A DNA stretch of 64,000 bases, from the NCBI GenBank assembly GCA_035445085.1, contig DAOMQA010000009.1:36429-100428 (forward strand). The letters are read 5' to 3'. Position numbers and translations under genes: made by a program. The notes beneath the pieces were generated by a model that did not search any database, was not told the DNA's origin, and saw only the letters and a list, made by a program, of their open reading frames with translations. The stretch comes from JBDHXE01 sp035445085 (GTDB taxonomy: Bacteria > Bacteroidota > Ignavibacteria > Kapaibacteriales > UBA2268). This document shows positions 63,294 to 64,000 of the stretch, one piece after another (within the stretch, counting starts at the first letter, position 1; each line of letters starts with the position of its first letter).

Positions 63294-64000
63294 TCATTCT
63301 TTCAACCAATTTAGTGCTTGTTCAGTAATGCCGTTATACCAATCTACTTCACTGTCTGTCGAGTTTGCTAATTCATTTGAACGCTCGAAAAATCGTTGAA
63401 CCTGTCTCGATTCGGGGACATAGTTTGCATTATGAGAATCCTGAATCATTTTAATGAAAACACTCAAAGGCAATGGAACGATTGTCGAAGTTCCACCATA
63501 ATATTGAATGTTCATTTTGTGTAGTGCGTAAAAATGGGCTTTGCAAGCGTCATTTATGTTTGGTGCAATAAACAGACAGTAAGCAGGCTTCTCAGTTTCA
63601 CGCTTATATTTTGCAAGGTGCCTTGTTACTGATTCTCCCTCTGTTTCATATTGTCTTTGTCCGCCCTGCATAGTTACTTCTACTGTTAAACCGAAGTCGC
63701 CATAGTCGCAAACAATGTCAGCCATATTGCCCTGAGCTGTTGACATTGGATTTCCAAAGTCATCAAATTTTAAATTGGCTTTAATTTCTCCACCATCCAA
63801 CATTGTCATTGCTCGCCAAGTGTTCCATTCTAACATAAGTGGCGTGTCGTAAATTGAATTATCAAGTATTTGGTCAAATGTTGTTGAAATATCTTCAAAA
63901 AGTCGGTAGTCCTTGATTGCTGCAACTTGTTCCGTTATTATTTGCTCTTTTCGATTTTCTAATTGCTCTGCAAATATGTTTTTGAGTTCTTGTAATGTTG
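63294..64000 (-). CDS. AlwI-family type II restriction endonuclease, 5' partial (runs off right edge)
   Basis: The frame is open to the window end, giving about 234 visible residues; the true start is outside. The segment MADIVCDYGDFGLTVEVTMQ followed by GGQRQYETEGESVTRHLAKY is the nuclease core of AlwI-type enzymes (D, then E-V-T and the R-Q-Y-E-T-E-G-E-x-V block). KPAYCLFIAPNINDACKAHF and the C-terminal WYNGITEQALNWLKE complete the domain. These enzymes cut next to short asymmetric sites and normally have cognate methyltransferases, which would lie to the right. A Met at 63836 is internal. It is directly followed by the PIN fragment. Confidence 0.82.
   Translation of the reverse strand, partial: TLQELKNIFAEQLENRKEQIITEQVAAIKDYRLFEDISTTFDQILDNSIYDTPLMLEWNTWRAMTMLDGGEIKANLKFDDFGNPMSTAQGNMADIVCDYGDFGLTVEVTMQGGQRQYETEGESVTRHLAKYKRETEKPAYCLFIAPNINDACKAHFYALHKMNIQYYGGTSTIVPLPLSVFIKMIQDSHNANYVPESRQVQRFFERSNELANSTDSEVDWYNGITEQALNWLKE

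Overview
The window is AT-rich DNA (roughly one third G+C by eye) from a Gram-negative member of the Bacteroidota/FCB group. Evidence: a subtilase with a type IX secretion C-terminal sorting domain, TonB-dependent receptors, several upstream TAnnTTTG promoter boxes of the Bacteroidetes type, weak or absent Shine-Dalgarno sequences, and the gene order pheT, coiled-coil gene, zapA, 6S-like RNA, rny. The presence of hrcA and of a Wsp-type chemosensory operon makes a deep branch (Kapabacteria, Ignavibacteria or Chlorobi-like) more likely than classical Bacteroidia; that placement is an inference.

Layout. 1-7033 (+): a Wsp-like chemosensory operon, cut by the left edge: CheR-TPR, Cys-rich CheW, CheA with two HPt domains and a receiver, CheB, a WspR-like receiver fused to a SpoIIE/PP2C phosphatase, and a small membrane protein. 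A PAS/HATPase protein without a recognisable phospho-acceptor His converges on it (7034-8734). 9018-12099: a beta-propeller lipoprotein and ptb-buk. 12303-17429 (+): a type I phosphodiesterase, a secreted protein with about eleven D-x-x-G-N-D-x-Y repeats, guanylate kinase, a DUF2795 protein, an unknown protein and ribosomal protein L33. 17636-21573 (-): fused isobutyryl-CoA mutase IcmF and a sphingomyelin-synthase-like PAP2 protein. 21704-28846: SppA, RlpA, an MFS exporter, a SpoIIAA-like protein and a TPP-riboswitch-controlled TonB receptor. 28950-32638: Maf, an orphan sugar-type ABC permease, a methyltransferase, a GNAT acetyltransferase and a Dph6-like ATPase.

32834-39248 (-) is the housekeeping cluster pheT / 588-aa coiled-coil protein / zapA / 6S-like RNA / rny. 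39373-41366 (+) holds a TylF-type methyltransferase and a GT4 glycosyltransferase. 41472-44121 (+) is a copper-acquisition pair: a small Cys protein and a NosA/OprC-type receptor. Then come hrcA, tRNA-Leu(CAA), a barrel-like protein, the T9SS subtilase, serC, the queC-folP-LON-domain operon (-), pgi and a DUF1624 membrane protein. 55979-62294 (+) is a tripartite RND heavy-metal exporter preceded by a small His-containing protein. The right edge (62593-64000, -) is accessory: an AlwI-family restriction endonuclease running off the window, followed in frame after its TGA stop by a PIN-domain fragment without a start or N-terminus.

Links between genes: ptb-buk and IcmF suggest a short-chain acyl-CoA (butyrate/isobutyrate) metabolism; the copper receptor and the RND pump suggest both uptake and export of metal; the Wsp-like operon ends in a Ser/Thr phosphatase output rather than the diguanylate cyclase of classical Wsp, and is the most unusual system here. 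No insertion sequence, CRISPR array, rRNA or replication origin was seen.
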